Assembly (NCBI RefSeq): GCF_023898315.1
Contig: NC_064621.1
Location: forward strand, 18,288,501-18,352,500
Direction: 5' to 3'
DNA: 64,000 nt
Origin: Schistocerca nitens
Taxonomy: Eukaryota; Arthropoda; Insecta; Orthoptera; Acrididae
Shown here: piece after piece, positions 50,153 through 61,964 of the stretch
Numbering within the stretch: the first letter of the stretch is position 1
Layout: every line of letters begins with the position of its first letter
Made by a program: the position numbers and the translations under genes
The notes under the pieces: generated by a model
Seen by the model: the letters and a program-made list of their open reading frames with translations, nothing else
Database searches by the model: none
What the model was told of the DNA's origin: nothing

Positions 50153-52185
50153 GAATCGTTCAAAACCTTGCAATTAAATTTGAATGTGATCGAAAGTAGT
50201 GAAGGTTGTTTACACAATTTCAGCCCTTCCGCTTGCAGCCCTCCTGTGTCGCGATCATGGGGAGATGCGACAATGATACGTTGAACAGATCAAATGGCAT
50301 AGGATCCCCACCCAGTTTGGCAAACCCCTTGGTACCATGCGCAAGTCTTTGATGAGCACTTTAAAAATGTACCTCTACATAACAACCCTTAACCGATTCC
50401 GAGGCGCCTGCAGGCCGGCTACCCCTTCGTCACCAGTCAGAATCTGCATCCCCACAACCAGGCGCTACAGCAGCACCCACTCAGTTGGAGGCTCTCTGGG
50501 GTCTGCTTTCCCACAGGCTCCTAGGAATCGGTCAAGGGTCTCTGTACACGTGCCTTCTTAATGTGCTCAACAAACAGTTACATTCAAGGGTGGCACCAAG
50601 GGTGTTGCCAAACTGGTTGCTTGTAGAAGGATCTTTTGGCACTGGGATCAGTGTTGCCCGCATACCCCTCGTCACGAATACGTCGCAGGAAGTCGGGAAA
50701 TGGGAGGGCTGAGAAAGCATAAATATTGTTTACTGCTTCGAATCACATTCAAATATCGTCAGTTAGTTTCGAACCGTTTTGAGTGGTTCCACCTTCCATA
50801 CCAAATCAAAAACTGCGCTCACACTACGCTCCAAAGGTGTCAGATCATGTTTAGTGGAATTGCATGAGCCTAGAGACGGGTTGAATCGTCTGGGAGGTAC
50901 CAGCAACGTCAGAGATTGTGAAGAAAGATGTCGTGTTGTACTTCGCGCTGTAAATCGTCGTTCTGGCCGCAAAACGTGTGTGAATGATAGCATAAATGAA
51001 CGGGTTGTTTCATTAATACCTGTATGCCACCTCCGGAGGCATTGTGTCGATTCTGAGCAGCGGAGTGTCTGAAATGGTTAGCTCCACAACCTATGATTTT
51101 GAGGCTGGGCGTCGCGGTTCGCACGTCAATCGCAGAGACTTGAAGAAAGAGGTGAGATGTGGGTAGTGAGATTGGGCAAGTTGTGGCGACCTTTCCATCG
51201 TGTGACACGCCCAAAGTGGAGTTGGGCAGATTTTTGGAGAAATTTGGTGCCAGTGTCGCATCGTTTATCCACCTTACGACTCACACGAGTCGATCGATAC
51301 CTCGCTGCTGGAAGCGTCGCCGAGCCTGTGGGTGACGTCAAAGGGCGCTGCGCTTTTTGCGCCATGTCAGAGGAAGCTTGTTGGCACATCTGAGCCAAAT
51401 TGGGGAGAAAACACAAGGTTTAAAAAAGTGACTTTTTACTTTCTTGCGCAGCGTATATCTCTCGTTTTTCCGTTCGCGTGACGCATCACCCCATCGCTCC
51501 GAACGTTTTTGGAATAATCTGAGGAACCGAAATGGAGCTGCTTAGACTTGTGGAGCAGAGCTGTGATCTTTGTATCTTGTTACAATATAAAAAGCAGTGT
51601 CTTGGTGACATGCTGCTTTACTGAAAATGATATCCAGCGTCGGCTTTGCAGTCACCTTCTGAGTTAAACTTTACAATATATGCACTGACTACGCGCCTTG
51701 CGGTGCAATAAATGTAAGGTTCTAAGCCAATGTAAAGCAAAATATACGGCGACATTTGTCGCATAATTTGATACTCGCAAATTAACTCACTTCCCGTTCA
51801 CCTTGAATCATGAAATTCGGAAAGAATCATGGTTTGTAAGTACAAGAAATGAAAAAAATTAGAAAATTGTTGATTTTTAATTATATAACACAAAAAGAAT
51901 TTATCCTTTGTCATTTGTTATCCGACTTCAAACTTAAAACATTCTCGAAGGTCTTGGAATTCCCGGCACCGACACCTTGCCAGTATGAACGTCAATAAAA
52001 GGCAAAAATTGTAGAGATTATCGTTTCTCGGGATGGATGAACATCTACGTGCATAATTAAGTTTGTACGGAACCCTAAGACGCGAGTCCTATTGGGACCT
52101 GGCCAGTTGTTTAATATTACTCCTAATTATAAGATAGGACATGCTTAAGGGGACCAGCAGTACTAGTGTTATCGTATATTATCTG
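50153..52185. other. unassigned 2-kb region
   Basis: 50150-51420 has balanced composition and overlapping frames up to 101 codons on both strands, none with a recognised motif; 51420-52185 is AT-rich. A decayed element is likely but cannot be named. Confidence 0.35.
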
Positions 52186-52370
52186 CATTATTCATATTTA
52201 ATGAGAGCTGCCTTTCATTACATGAAACATAGATATTAAGTCTTTCTGCAATTCCGTATCATCATCTAACGCCGACATGTTTCAGCAGACTATAGCATCG
52301 TCAATAAACACTCTTACTGCGTTGCAGATCCTATCTGAGAAATCATTTGTGTGTATGGAGAATTAATGGC
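52186..52370 (-). mobile_element. jockey-like LINE fragment
   Basis: Minus strand encodes I-H-T-N-D-F-S-D-R-I (52355-52325; IYINDLADRV block), V-F-I-D-D-A-I-V (52310-52285; LFADDAIV with Phe-Ala changed to Phe-Ile), and L-Q-K-D-L-I-S-M. About 180 bp, ends at the palindrome. Confidence 0.6.
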
Positions 52371-52423
52371 CACCCTGTGTTGATCTATGACCTCTAGGTC
52401 ATAGATCAACACAGGGTGGCCAT
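52366..52423. repeat. perfect 58-bp palindrome (28-bp arms, 2-bp spacer)
   Basis: Left arm 52366-52393 starts ATGGCCACCCTGTGTTGATC; right arm 52396-52423 is its exact reverse complement; spacer CT. Outside, AATTA and CAATT continue the symmetry with one mismatch. It abuts the end of a LINE fragment. Confidence 0.95.
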
Positions 52424-52679
52424 CAATTCCACTTTCTAAATGTAGGATTTTGTTCAGGGATATTTTCTCAGTATTTTAGTGTAAGGGACCAATGGTTCCG
52501 GTGGCTGGTTGGAGATCAATATTATTATTCAGACTTATTCAGGTTCTTACCCCAGCAATCTTTAATCTGTGAAAATGTCTTCTCAACAATGAAAGACTAT
52601 AATATGCAATGAATAAAAGGTACAACACAAAAAACACAGAGTAATGCAACAATACTCAGAACTGTTCCCTTGGCGGTAT
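52424..52679. other. unassigned sequence
   Basis: AT-rich, nothing recognised. Confidence 0.3.
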
Positions 52680-53035
52680 TATTCAGAATGTCGACACCAT
52701 GATCACGGCAGAATGTAAAAACACGCTCCATTGAGTCTCAAAAATCCCACGAGTTTGGCGTAATGCTTCCGTGGCTGCGTCGGTTATAGAAACCACGTCC
52801 GTGTGATTATGGAGCGGACTTTCGGGAACTAGGCTCCCCACTTGCTTTGCATGTCTGGTAATCCAGCTGGCCATGCAACAGAACCAACGCGACCAATCTC
52901 TCCTTCTCCAAACGAAATCAAATAACCCTGAGGACACCTGTCGCTTATACCAAAATACTCACAAATATCCCTGGAGAAACTAAGAAATTTCGCCTGTGGA
53001 GTTGGCGTTCGCGCAGCACAGCTCCACAACGGCCT
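52680..53035 (-). pseudogene. DDE transposase C-terminal relic (same clade as 30049-31938)
   Basis: Minus strand: F-S-R-D-I-C-E-Y-F-G-I (about 52985), E-I-G-R-V-G-S-V-A-W-P-A-G-L-P-D-M-Q (52900-52845; WIGRGGPVxWPxRSPDL block with the third catalytic Asp), then in a shifted frame V-P-E-S-P, D-V-V-S-I-T-D-A-A-T-E-A-L-R and G-I-F-E (52800-52720). The first catalytic Asp block is not visible. Confidence 0.55.
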
Positions 53036-54245
53036 AGGATATTCGTGATTCGTGGGGTGCCTTAGGGAGAAAAGGGCTGCAACTCGCTACTAGATACGTG
53101 TCCAGATGTGTGTAAAAAAGTTGCACCCGTAATGTCACAACGCACAGGACGTTGCCACGAGCTGCACGCCTGTGAGTTTCTCCAGCAGTTTCCAGTACGG
53201 CGTGGGCAGCTACATGCCTGTTTGTGTTACAGATGGAGGCTCCACCACCGCCCCTTCGCGCCGGCCGCTGCCGCTACTTGTGAATGAGCCAGTGCCCCCG
53301 CCGCCGGGTGTTTTCGCTGCGCTCTTCGATATTCGCGCAGAAAGGTCAGCGTAACCTTTTGTGCGCACCGCAGACCGCTGACCCTCAGCTGGGTCACTGC
53401 CCACATTAGCTGCATGTCTGCCGCTGAAACGGAAACGTGGCTGAGAATTCCTGCGCTGCGACGCACCTGGTCACCTCAGCGCTCAGAACCGCTTCTGGCC
53501 TGCACACGGCGTGCCGTGTGATGCTCCCTTCGTATAGCGACAGACAGTAAAGTCGCAGAAGGTTTGTGAAACGCCAGGCAGATGCCGGGATGGTTCTTCT
53601 GAAAGGAGACGACCGACTTTCCTTCCCCGTGCTTCAAATAATCCCAGCTTGTTCTCTGTCACTAAATAACTCATAGACGAGACGTGAAACCCTGACCTTT
53701 CTTCCGTCCTCCTTGAAACACGTTAAAAGTAAAGTCGTGTAGTAAGAAAGCCTGGGAGATCCCGGAGAGTAGGTTCAGTAGCCCAGCTGTAAAGGTTTAT
53801 CCCCATTCTTCGAGGATTCAGGCGTCTTTCCATAGCGAAGTATGAGAGCTGAGTTTGTTCTTGAATCTGTTAAGTGCAGGTGACTGTAATGGTTGCTGCA
53901 CCATGTGGTGTCACATTCGTGTTGGAGATGTTGAGAGAAGGGAGGGGGTGAAAGCTGGTGCTGGTTCGTAGTCCACTGCTGTCCAAAGTACGAAGGAGAT
54001 CGCCGGGCTTAACCTCCCCATCCGGCGGACGGATCGCCATCGGTAGTGTCGCACGCCCTCGTGTAGTGAGACGCTGCGGAGAAGTTTGGAATAGAATCCA
54101 GCACAGTGACGCAAAGGCTGGCGATCAGGCACTTTATGCCACCACCCCACCTGTTCCCTCTGCCGTAAAGACAAGGCAACAATCATCAGTTGTACGCGGC
54201 GTATCCACCGCGGTACGGCCGTCCATGTGGAACACGTTCGCATAT
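53036..54245. other. unassigned 1.2-kb region
   Basis: 53160-53480 is GC-rich (GCCCCCGCCGCCGGGTG) but short of the CpG density at 33.6 kb. Frames are low-complexity. No element recognised. Confidence 0.35.
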
Positions 54246-54870
54246 ATACACCGTTGGCCATTAACGTTGCAACACCAGGAAAGTGGCATACAACAGATCT
54301 CAAATTGGAATGAATCTTACTACACGCTTCGATATACAGATGTTATGCACTTCAGCGCAATTGTTCAAAGACATCTACATTCTCTGTATAAACGCGGCAG
54401 GTTTTTCATTCAGCAGTCGCATCTGAATGTTGGTTCTTTGTGAGAAGATGGTGTCATGTTTTGTTTAAGAAGAAGCAGTGTCTAACAGCACCTATCGGAA
54501 TTTGAGAGCGACAGGACCGTGGCCTGTCGGCCACGATGCTGCTAGTTGCCTCGGTCAGGATGCTACAACTGTAATTCAGTTATGCAGTTGATGGCTTCAG
54601 GAGAGCTTTACTCAATGGGATGAAGTATCTCAACGTCCCACGCGACTAGCGGAGGAGTGGAAGAACATATTGTTCGCTATATCGACCAGGAATCTGACTG
54701 CCACGTCAACTACGAAGGGCGTCAATAAGTAAACCAGTATATTTGTTCCTCGCCCAGTTGGGGTTGATGAAACCCGGAATTTGTTGCGGTACGTCGTGGA
54801 ATATTCCTCGTTCGACCGCTATAAGTTCCATTTGATGGCGGCGCCATAAGGACAATTCAAATTGGCCTCT
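54246..54870 (+). mobile_element. Tc1-like transposon relic, left part
   Basis: Starts CCGTTGGCCATTAACGTTGC after ATATATACA, with the long 5' non-coding end (TCAAATTGGAATGAATCTTA) shared with 6690-6920. The transposase N-terminus begins about 54510 with D-R-T-V-A-C-R-P-R (DRTVAYRDxG-type helix-turn-helix start) and decays into stops. Its catalytic part lies at 56030-56560 beyond a mariner relic. Confidence 0.6.
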
Positions 54871-55139
54871 GTAGTGGGGGTGCGTTCCACGCAGACAGCT
54901 GTCATTGAGACTGTTTTGGCATAAAACCAGAGTATCTCAGATATTGATAAGCGCTTGCATAATATCTGCGGAGACGTGTAAGAGAAAAAAAAGCACGGAG
55001 ATTCGTTGGGCGAGATGTCAGTCACCATAGCAACAAGGTCGCAAATCCCGTCCGATCTCTCGCCTGCCGGCCGTCCGCACACCGCTGTTGATTCCTGCAG
55101 TGTTGGAACGTCCGGACACTCTCCAAGCGATTGACGGAT

Positions 55140-55850
55140 CACAATGAAACACCTCACGGCTCCGCTGCACGTCTCTGTCGGTGGTGCTGACACACTCTTC
55201 CTCCAGTTGGGGTGCTCAAAAGTGTGTGCCCGTTGGCTTCCTCACCGCCTCACGGAGAACCATAGAGAGCAACGAAGCATCGTGTGTGCGAAATTGCTGG
55301 CCAGTAACGAGGTTGATGGTGACACTTTTTTGGCGAACATCGTCAGAGACGCTGCAACATGGGTTCGTAACTTCGATCCGGAAACAAGACGGCAATCGAT
55401 GGAGTGGCGCCACGTCAAAGCCGTATCTTCATTGGGACGGTCTTCTGGGACTCTGAAGAAGTTATTCGGTTTGATGACCTCCCTCACGGTGCAACGATCA
55501 CCTCGGAAGTGTAATGTGCAAACCCTCAAGCAACGGAAGAAACGACTTGAGCGTGACCTTCGAACAAAAATGCAAACGAGCTGCTTCTCGCTGACAACGC
55601 AAGGCCTCACACAAGTCTGCTCACCCGAGAGCAGCTCACGATACCTCACTGGACTCTTCTTCCCCGTCCACCCTGCTTCCCGTGAAAGAAGCACTCCACG
55701 GGAAGGAGTACGTTGACGACGAGGAGGTTAGACTTTGGCTGCGATGTCGACCAGTGAACAGGTACCATGCGGACACACAGGTCCCAAGAGAGTGGGGAAC
55801 AACGTGGTCTACTGGAATTGTAAATAAAACCAAGCTGCTTTCAGGAAAAC
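55140..55850 (+). pseudogene. mariner-type transposase relic
   Basis: Frame from 55195: L-G-C-S-K-V-C-A-R-W-L-P-H-R-L, S-I-V-C-A-K-L-L, I-V-R-D-A-A-T-W-V-R-N-F (VTGDETWVHHF block; first catalytic Asp replaced by Ala), D-P-E-T-R-R-Q-S-M-E-W-R-H. A shifted frame gives I-G-T-V-F-W-D-S-E, then V-Q-T-L-K-Q-R-K-K-R-L, and L-L-L-A-D-N-A-R-P-H-T-S-L (55580, second Asp kept). The YSPDLAPSDF block with the third Asp is deleted after P-R-P-P-C-F-P; K-E-A-L-H-G-K-E-Y-V-D-D-E-E-V follows. Inactive. Ends not determined. Lies between two halves of a Tc1-like element. Confidence 0.8.
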
Positions 55851-56029
55851 ATGTCTTGCATTACTTGTTGAACGCCCCTCGCACCTTGTGCCACAGACGG
55901 GCATGTTTTGCAGAGAGAGAATTATCCACACGGCAAGTGTGATGGCGTCGGGGGCACCGTGCACTGCCAGCAAGGTGACCACTGACGTGGCCTGCCTTGA
56001 CGCGTCAGCAGACAGAGATAGAAACACGA

Positions 56030-56560
56030 GTAGGACCACATGGTCTTCTCAGAAGAGTCCCGCTGCTGCATAAAGCATCACGATGGAAGTAATCGTAGGT
56101 GGAGGCTCCGACGTGAACAAACTTTGTCAGAACGCAATCGTCGTCATCGTCATACAGGCCCAACACCTCACGTCATGGTACGAAATGCAGTCGCATACCC
56201 GCCACCATCACCTCTGGCTCGCACAACCGGTTATTTCGACAGCAGGAAATCTGTTTTGCGTGTTTTAATTCCAGTGATCGTGTCCTATCCGAAAGGTGTC
56301 CACGACGTTATGTTTCAGCAAGATAACAGAAGAAAGAAAGTTGCCCATGCTGTGTGACCTACCTCGATACAGAGGGTGCTCCACTGTTGGCCTTGCCAGC
56401 AACGTATCGTGATCTCTCACCAACTCACAATGTTTGATCGTGGGTTGCCGAGACCACCCATCAACCATTATGAGCGAGCAACTGTGGCCTAGAGTTGAAG
56501 TAGCGTGAAATGAGGTACACACATCAGCTATCATCAATGTTCAGTTCGACATTATGTTCA
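56030..56560 (+). pseudogene. Tc1-like transposase relic, catalytic half
   Basis: V-F-S-E-E-S-R-C-C-I (56043; first catalytic Asp changed to Glu), H-H-D-G, R-H-R-H-T-G-P-T-P-H-V-M-V, V-M-F-Q-Q-D-N-R-R-K (56308; second Asp kept), L-S-P-T-H-N-V-stop (56417; catalytic Glu replaced by His, Trp codon now TGA). Orientation and family fit the left part at 54246-54870, with the mariner relic and other DNA between. Confidence 0.7.
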
Positions 56561-57290
56561 GACGGCTTAGAGCGATTGCTCTTGCCAGAGTTTACAGCTC
56601 TGTCTACGAAATTTCCTACTCCCTAAATGACCTAAAAACGTAATCAAGTATCATTCCTACTATACTGTCCATACAGAATAGTAAAATTTTGTAATTTGCT
56701 ATCTTTCCTGGTGATGCAATTTTTATAACCACAGCTGATATACTCAAAAAGACATTCTACAGTGGCTCGTAGAGGGTAATTCGTAACAATTTAGCAATTT
56801 TCTTCGAAACCATTCGCGTCTTGAGCGAGGGAAAATTATACGGGATGTAACAAATAGACAAGTTCAAAATTTCAGGAAATATTCCTCACACTTAGAAGAA
56901 TAAAATGTATTATACGGACATGGATCCGAAAATGCTTTGTTTTCATGTTAGAACTCGTTTTCTACTTCCCTTCTTAATGACATTAACAAACACAAACAGA
57001 AAGTACCAGCATTATATAAAACATTTTCTTGCACTAAATGTTCAGAAGGCCGTCTTGGTTACGTTGGTCAGAATGTACAGAAAGTTTTAACTCTTAATCT
57101 AGCAGCCGTTGTCGCAATGGAACGAAGATAATGTTGACATATGTTTTACATCACTGCTTGTCTTGACATGCGACTAACACCATAAAGTTTAGTGTTCATT
57201 ATGAGCTTGCTTTCCGTTACATTGTAATAGCAGTGTACTCAAATGCGGAGTTGGAGGATGTCAGTTTGCTGTACGGATTACCTGCTAATC
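56561..57290. other. unassigned sequence
   Basis: AT-rich; ends at a 9-bp perfect hairpin TCTCCCGAT/ATCGGGAGA with 8-bp loop (57291-57316), which may be a terminal structure of the next element. Confidence 0.35.
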
Positions 57291-57299
57291 TCTCCCGAT

Positions 57300-58470
57300 A
57301 AGTTTGTATCGGGAGAAATTTCAAGAATCACGATGCCTCGATAAGACAATGTTTGAAGTAATTGATCGTTGTCTTAGGGAGCACGGGCCGTTTGAGCCTA
57401 CTACTCGCGACCGGGAGACGCCTAGAGAGATAAGGACACCTCAGCTGAAGAACGAATACTCCGTACAGTTGACGACAAACCTAGTGCCACAGCAAGACAA
57501 ATAGCTGCAAGAAGTAATGTTGTCTGTCTGAAGGGTGTTACACGAGGACCTGCTGTACAGAGTGCGCAGTGCGTGTGCAGCCGCTTTCAGTGCGGGATGT
57601 TCCTCGTAAGCACACTTCTACGAATAGAGCATTAAACGACATGTCAACTGTCGTTATCGCAAATGTGATGTTCACTGATGAAGTTTCGTGTCAACGTAGT
57701 TAGACTGCGAATTTTCAGTCATCAAGAATGCCTGTCGAGAGTCCTCACGAAACTGTATAATCACGTAAGTAACGCAGATTTTCTGTCAATGTTTCTGGTG
57801 GCACTGTTGATGACTATTAGGGCCTCATGTCCTTCTAGTCAGGATCAACGGAGAAACCCACGTTTTTTTTTTTTTTTTTTAGAGAATATTCACCTGTCCT
57901 GCCAGAACATGAGCCTTTACAAGTGCGACCTAACATGTACTTCATGCACGATGGAGCTGGTCCCGCTTTCAGTTTTAGTTTTCCCAGGCTTCTAAATAAC
58001 AGATTCGTTGACGGACGGGTAGGTACTGGTGGGTCAACTTCTTGTCTTTCACGCTCTCCGGACCTAAATCCACTTGATTTTTATTTTTCGGAGTATTTGA
58101 TACCCATTTTTTATGAAACCTCAGTGTGTTCGTGTCCGTATTGTGGATGACTGAAATAATACGCATTTCTCCAGGGATGCATCAGCGCATTAGGCATTCA
58201 ATGCGACGGTGGGTTGATGCCTGTGTCCTTACAAACAGAGGCGATTTTGTATATTTCATTTATGTGTTCAATACTCTGCCGATACCTTGTTTTCCTGTGT
58301 GTATCCCGTGATTAATGTGTTGAAGAGTTGTAGAAATTGAGGTCTAGCATTGAAATAAAGCGTTATCAGATCCATATTCAGCAACAGATTTTCTTCCTCT
58401 ACGTGTCAAGAATGTTACCTAAAAGTTTGGCCATACCTTTTTCCTACAGCCTGTATACACCCTGTATAAT
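57300..58470 (+). pseudogene. DDE transposase relic (same clade as 30049-31938)
   Basis: Pieces in order: R-T-V-D-D-K-P-S-A-T-A-R-Q-I-A-A (57460-57505, helix-turn-helix), D-V-P-R-K-H, V-M-F-T-D-E-V-S (57668, first Asp), N-P-H-E-T-V, R-F-S-V-N-V-S-G-G-T-V-D-D-Y (57785), R-P-N-M-Y-F-M-H-D-G-A-G-P-A-F-S (57925, second Asp), G-R-V-G-T-G-G-S-T-S-C-L-S-R-S-P-D-L-N-P-L-D-F (58015-58080, third Asp), F-Y-E-T-S-V. A T run sits at 57863-57880. CCTGTATACACCCTGTATAA at 58449-58468 resembles the expected terminal repeat. Shifts and stops throughout. Confidence 0.7.
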
Positions 58471-58689
58471 CCTGTCTTATTCTCATTGATCACCATGCTA
58501 GATACACGAAGGTAATAGCGGAATTGTCGAACAGCGTTCCTCGATTACAGGTTTATCAAAAGGGTTTCTGGAGAACAACGTCGTCATTGTCCCAAAATTT
58601 GCCGACCACTAATGTCTCCTTGTTGTATGGGCTGCAACGACCAACTAAGGTTCTATACAGCGCGTCTGTGAATTCGATATTTGCTGAGG

Positions 58690-59260
58690 TACCTACTTGA
58701 TAAGGTATCGAAACGATAGAACTGGTCGCTCTAGCAATTTGTACCCGTTTCCTTCACACATGCTCTGTGAATTCTCAGATTTATTGCAACAGATTTAGCG
58801 TTCCACTAACTTTTCCTAACTCTTACTTTAGATATTAGTCCAATTTCTTATAGCTTCTTGGTATTATTCCTAAATATTTAAACGATGGGAGATCGACGAA
58901 ACGGTTACCACTTATCTTCCCATCACAAGCCATCTAGTTCTTTCTCTCTGTTATGGGCATTATTCACATTTAAAAAGAGCAGCCATTTATTACAACAAGT
59001 GGAAAGTTTGTCGAAGTCTTTCTATAATTCCAAACAATCTTCCATCCCTGCAGTCAATAGCATCCTGAGCGAAGAAACAGTGTTGCTGCCCTATCTGATA
59101 AACTGTTTACGTATATTGCGAATACTACAGGTATTACTGCGCTCTCTTCCAGCGCGCCCAATGCTGCTTTTGTTTCTGTAGAATACTTGTCGTCAATTAT
59201 ATCGCACTGGTTTCTATCAGTCAAAAATGAATCAAAGAATAGCACGCATAAGGAAATCCT
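58690..59260 (-). mobile_element. CR1-like LINE RT relic
   Basis: Minus strand near 59245-59060: F-F-D-S-F-L-T-D-R-N-Q-C-D-I-I (LxSYLxNRxQ block), then A-A-L-G-A-L-E-E-S-A-V-I-P-V-V-F-A-I-Y-V-N-S-L-S-D, a decayed GVPQGSxLGPxLFxIYxNDL. Downstream parts to 58690 are AT-rich and only weakly similar. The active-site Asp pair is not found. Confidence 0.55.
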
Positions 59261-60119
59261 ACTGATACGTCGCTGTTTGCCAACTTCTGTAGTTTATGAG
59301 CCCAGAATTTTGAAAGATACCCTCAACTTCAAAAAATACTCAAAAGAAAGCAATTTTTCGTGAGTGCGATGACACCCCTTTTTTACCTCCATATAAAGTT
59401 CAGCGTTTGACAAATGTCGTCGCCGAGTCATTAGTGGCTTCCTGTCTGCTATAATCATCTTACTTTTGTGCTTAGAGAGACAGAAAAAAGTCCAAATCGT
59501 TGGCGAGGAATCACCAACTGAAATGCAAAGCAGCAGAGCTTGCAGCGGGCTGACACATGGCGCAGAAAAACAGATTTGGGCGCAAAAGGCTCCAGTGGGT
59601 ATTATGACCTAAATCGTTGCACTTTCCTGGTCGCTGTTGCATGTAATGAGCTACGGACATGTAATGCTAATGTAATTAGTGGCGCTTGATCTAAAGAGAA
59701 ATAAATGGTTATCCAATATAAGAAGGAAAGTTTTCGTGGTGCGAAGCATGGTTCACAGTGACTGACTTATAGCAGTGAACGCTCGTGTCGACTTAGTCAT
59801 TTTATAAGTAGTTACAAACTTCTACACTGTTCGTTAACATTAATCTGACCACCGCCCAATATGAAGGGCACCAAATGCAATAAACCCACACAGATGGCAG
59901 TTAGTAGTAGAGCGTACATAAAGCGTTTCGGGAGAGAGAGAGGGGGTACAATGCAAATGTCGCAATGCAGAAATGGAGCGATTCACCTGACGTCAAAAGG
60001 ATCACGATCATTGACTTTCGGGCCAAGCGTGGAAGCATTTCCGAAACGGCTAAGATTGAAACTGCTCGCGCGCCGCCGTAGTTAAAAGTGTACCGTGCAC
60101 AGCAAAATGGCGCTGTTCA
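59261..60119. other. unassigned sequence
   Basis: 59860-60085 has a 74-codon frame rich in Arg/Lys without motif. No element named. Confidence 0.35.
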
Positions 60120-60624
60120 AAATGGTTTCGTAACTACGATCTGAAGATATATAATACATCATTAGCTGTTTCACCTTACACGTAATATCATTGATGTCAT
60201 GTCCTGTCTGCTTGGGAATTATCACTTTCCCCCAGGTGTAGAGTGGAGATGTATATCAGATGTTTGTTGTTTTCCAACATGCTACTTTTCTGACAATTGG
60301 ATGAAACTAAAATTATCTTTAGGCAAAAACATAATTAAAAACAAACCCATATGAAATTAATAATAATAAACTACTGAATTTCACACATCACTTATTTACA
60401 ATGGTAACTATGTAAACATTTAAAATCGCTGACCCACTGTCATCCAATTGTCAGAAAAGTAGCATATTTGGAAAACAAGTAACATCTGATATACATCTTC
60501 ACTCTACCCCTGGCAGAAAGTAATAATTCCAAAACAGAGAGGGCAAACAGCAACGATGTTACGTGTAAGGTAAAACACCTAATGATATACTATAAATTTT
60601 CAGATCGTAGTTACAAAATCATTA
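60120..60624. mobile_element. 505-bp fold-back MITE
   Basis: Arms of about 185 bp (60120-60305 and 60440-60624) are imperfect reverse complements. The ends read AATGGTTTCGTAACTACGAT and, inverted, AATGATTTTGTAACTACGAT; near the centre both have CTTTTCTGACAATTGGATGA. About 135 bp of AT-rich unique loop, no coding. Possible host-target symmetry at the ends is unclear. Confidence 0.8.
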
Positions 60625-60874
60625 TATTAAGACCATCGCTTATGTATGTATTTACAGAGCACCTCATGATGGAAATTTGCCGAAATGGGCTCACTGTGAA
60701 TGAGATAAAATATGAACAACTTACATAGCAGTGTGGCTGGATACTATTCATAAATAACGGTTAATGTTGTTAAATACATATTAATGAATTTTAATTTTAT
60801 GTTATATCTTTAGTGTAAGTATTGCGTGTGTTTTTTTTATGAAAATCCTGTCTGTTAATTTATGTCTTCTTTTT

Positions 60875-61690
60875 CCAGCTAGTTCCAGCACGTTCTATAT
60901 GAGGGAACGATTTTCAAAGCTTAAGGATTCGCTAATTTTGTCCGTATGTTCATATCCAATCACGATGATCTGCACTAAAGGCTGGATAAATGTTCAGATA
61001 TTTGTAAAAGTAATGAAACCATTCGAAGAAATTACTAGAAACTTGAGCAGTGCTCGAGTTTTTCATCAGTCATACCGCTAATTCAGGTTCTTGTGACTAC
61101 TTTACAGCAAGCAGAAACAAAAAGTGATACTTCAAACAATTTCAAAATTGTACAAGAAAATTATGTAAGGAATTTAATTCAAGCACTAGATTTGGAGAAC
61201 TGACCAAAAACGATATGCATACAATTGTGCCGTATTTAGATACGCGGTACAGGTGCAAAATACTTAATTTCATAATTATGAAAACCAGACTTCCAGACTC
61301 ATCTCAAGGTGAATTCACACTTACTAGCTCTATAAGATGCCGATTTGAAACTCAAAAACAGCCTTCAACAAGTTGTAGCTTTATCACAGAATCTCAACGA
61401 GATACATCGTTACAAACGTTGGAATTCGTGTTAAATATGAACGAAGATCAGCAAGACACGACTACGACTAACAAAAACGACAGTCTGCTTTAATGCCACA
61501 GTCAAAGCTACTGGATTAAAAAAAGGAAAAAAAGACTTCCTATGCCGATCTGGTGTTAAATGGACACAAGTACCACTGTCTACTGCCGCTAACTCGCCAA
61601 TATTTGTCAGCTCCTCCCAGTAGCGTAGCCAGTGGAGCTAGCCTCATATACGAAGAACATCGAAAAAGACTGCAGGGTGCTTTTTAGTAA
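60875..61690 (+). pseudogene. hAT-family transposase relic
   Basis: S-S-S-T-F-Y-M-R-E-R-F-S-K-L-K-D-S-L (60885; consensus RWNSTxxMLERF), V-K-V-M-K-P-F-E-E-I-T-R-N-L-S-S-A (61005), I-Q-V-L-V-T-T-L-Q-Q-A-E-T (61081), M-H-T-I-V-P-Y-L-D-T-R-Y-R-C-K (61215; 'LATxLDPRfK' block), and after a gap Y-H-C-L-L-P-L-T-R-Q-Y-L-S-A-P-P-S-S-V-A-S (61570), then S-L-I-Y-E-E-H-R-K-R-L and stop near 61688; the hAT C-terminal dimerisation end with the SxRxFS part decayed. Three frames are used, so it is broken. The N-terminal BED finger is absent. Confidence 0.75.
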
Positions 61691-61964
61691 ACATAATCTG
61701 CCATTGACAAATTTTGAGTATTAATTGCGCTTCATAAGGAATTGTTACTTGTTTCTTAATATGTCCACATGCGCTTCCGTTTCCGGTCAAATTGGCTTCT
61801 GACATCTGTTACCGCTTCTATTTCTGCTATCACACTTTCATCGCACCACTAGTACAAATAACTACAAGTTACACAAATCTATGGTTGTAGGGTGTGATAG
61901 ATGGTCACAGCAGAAAAATTTCCTTTTAGGAGCAAAATTTTAACTTACAGGAGTCAGAAATCAA

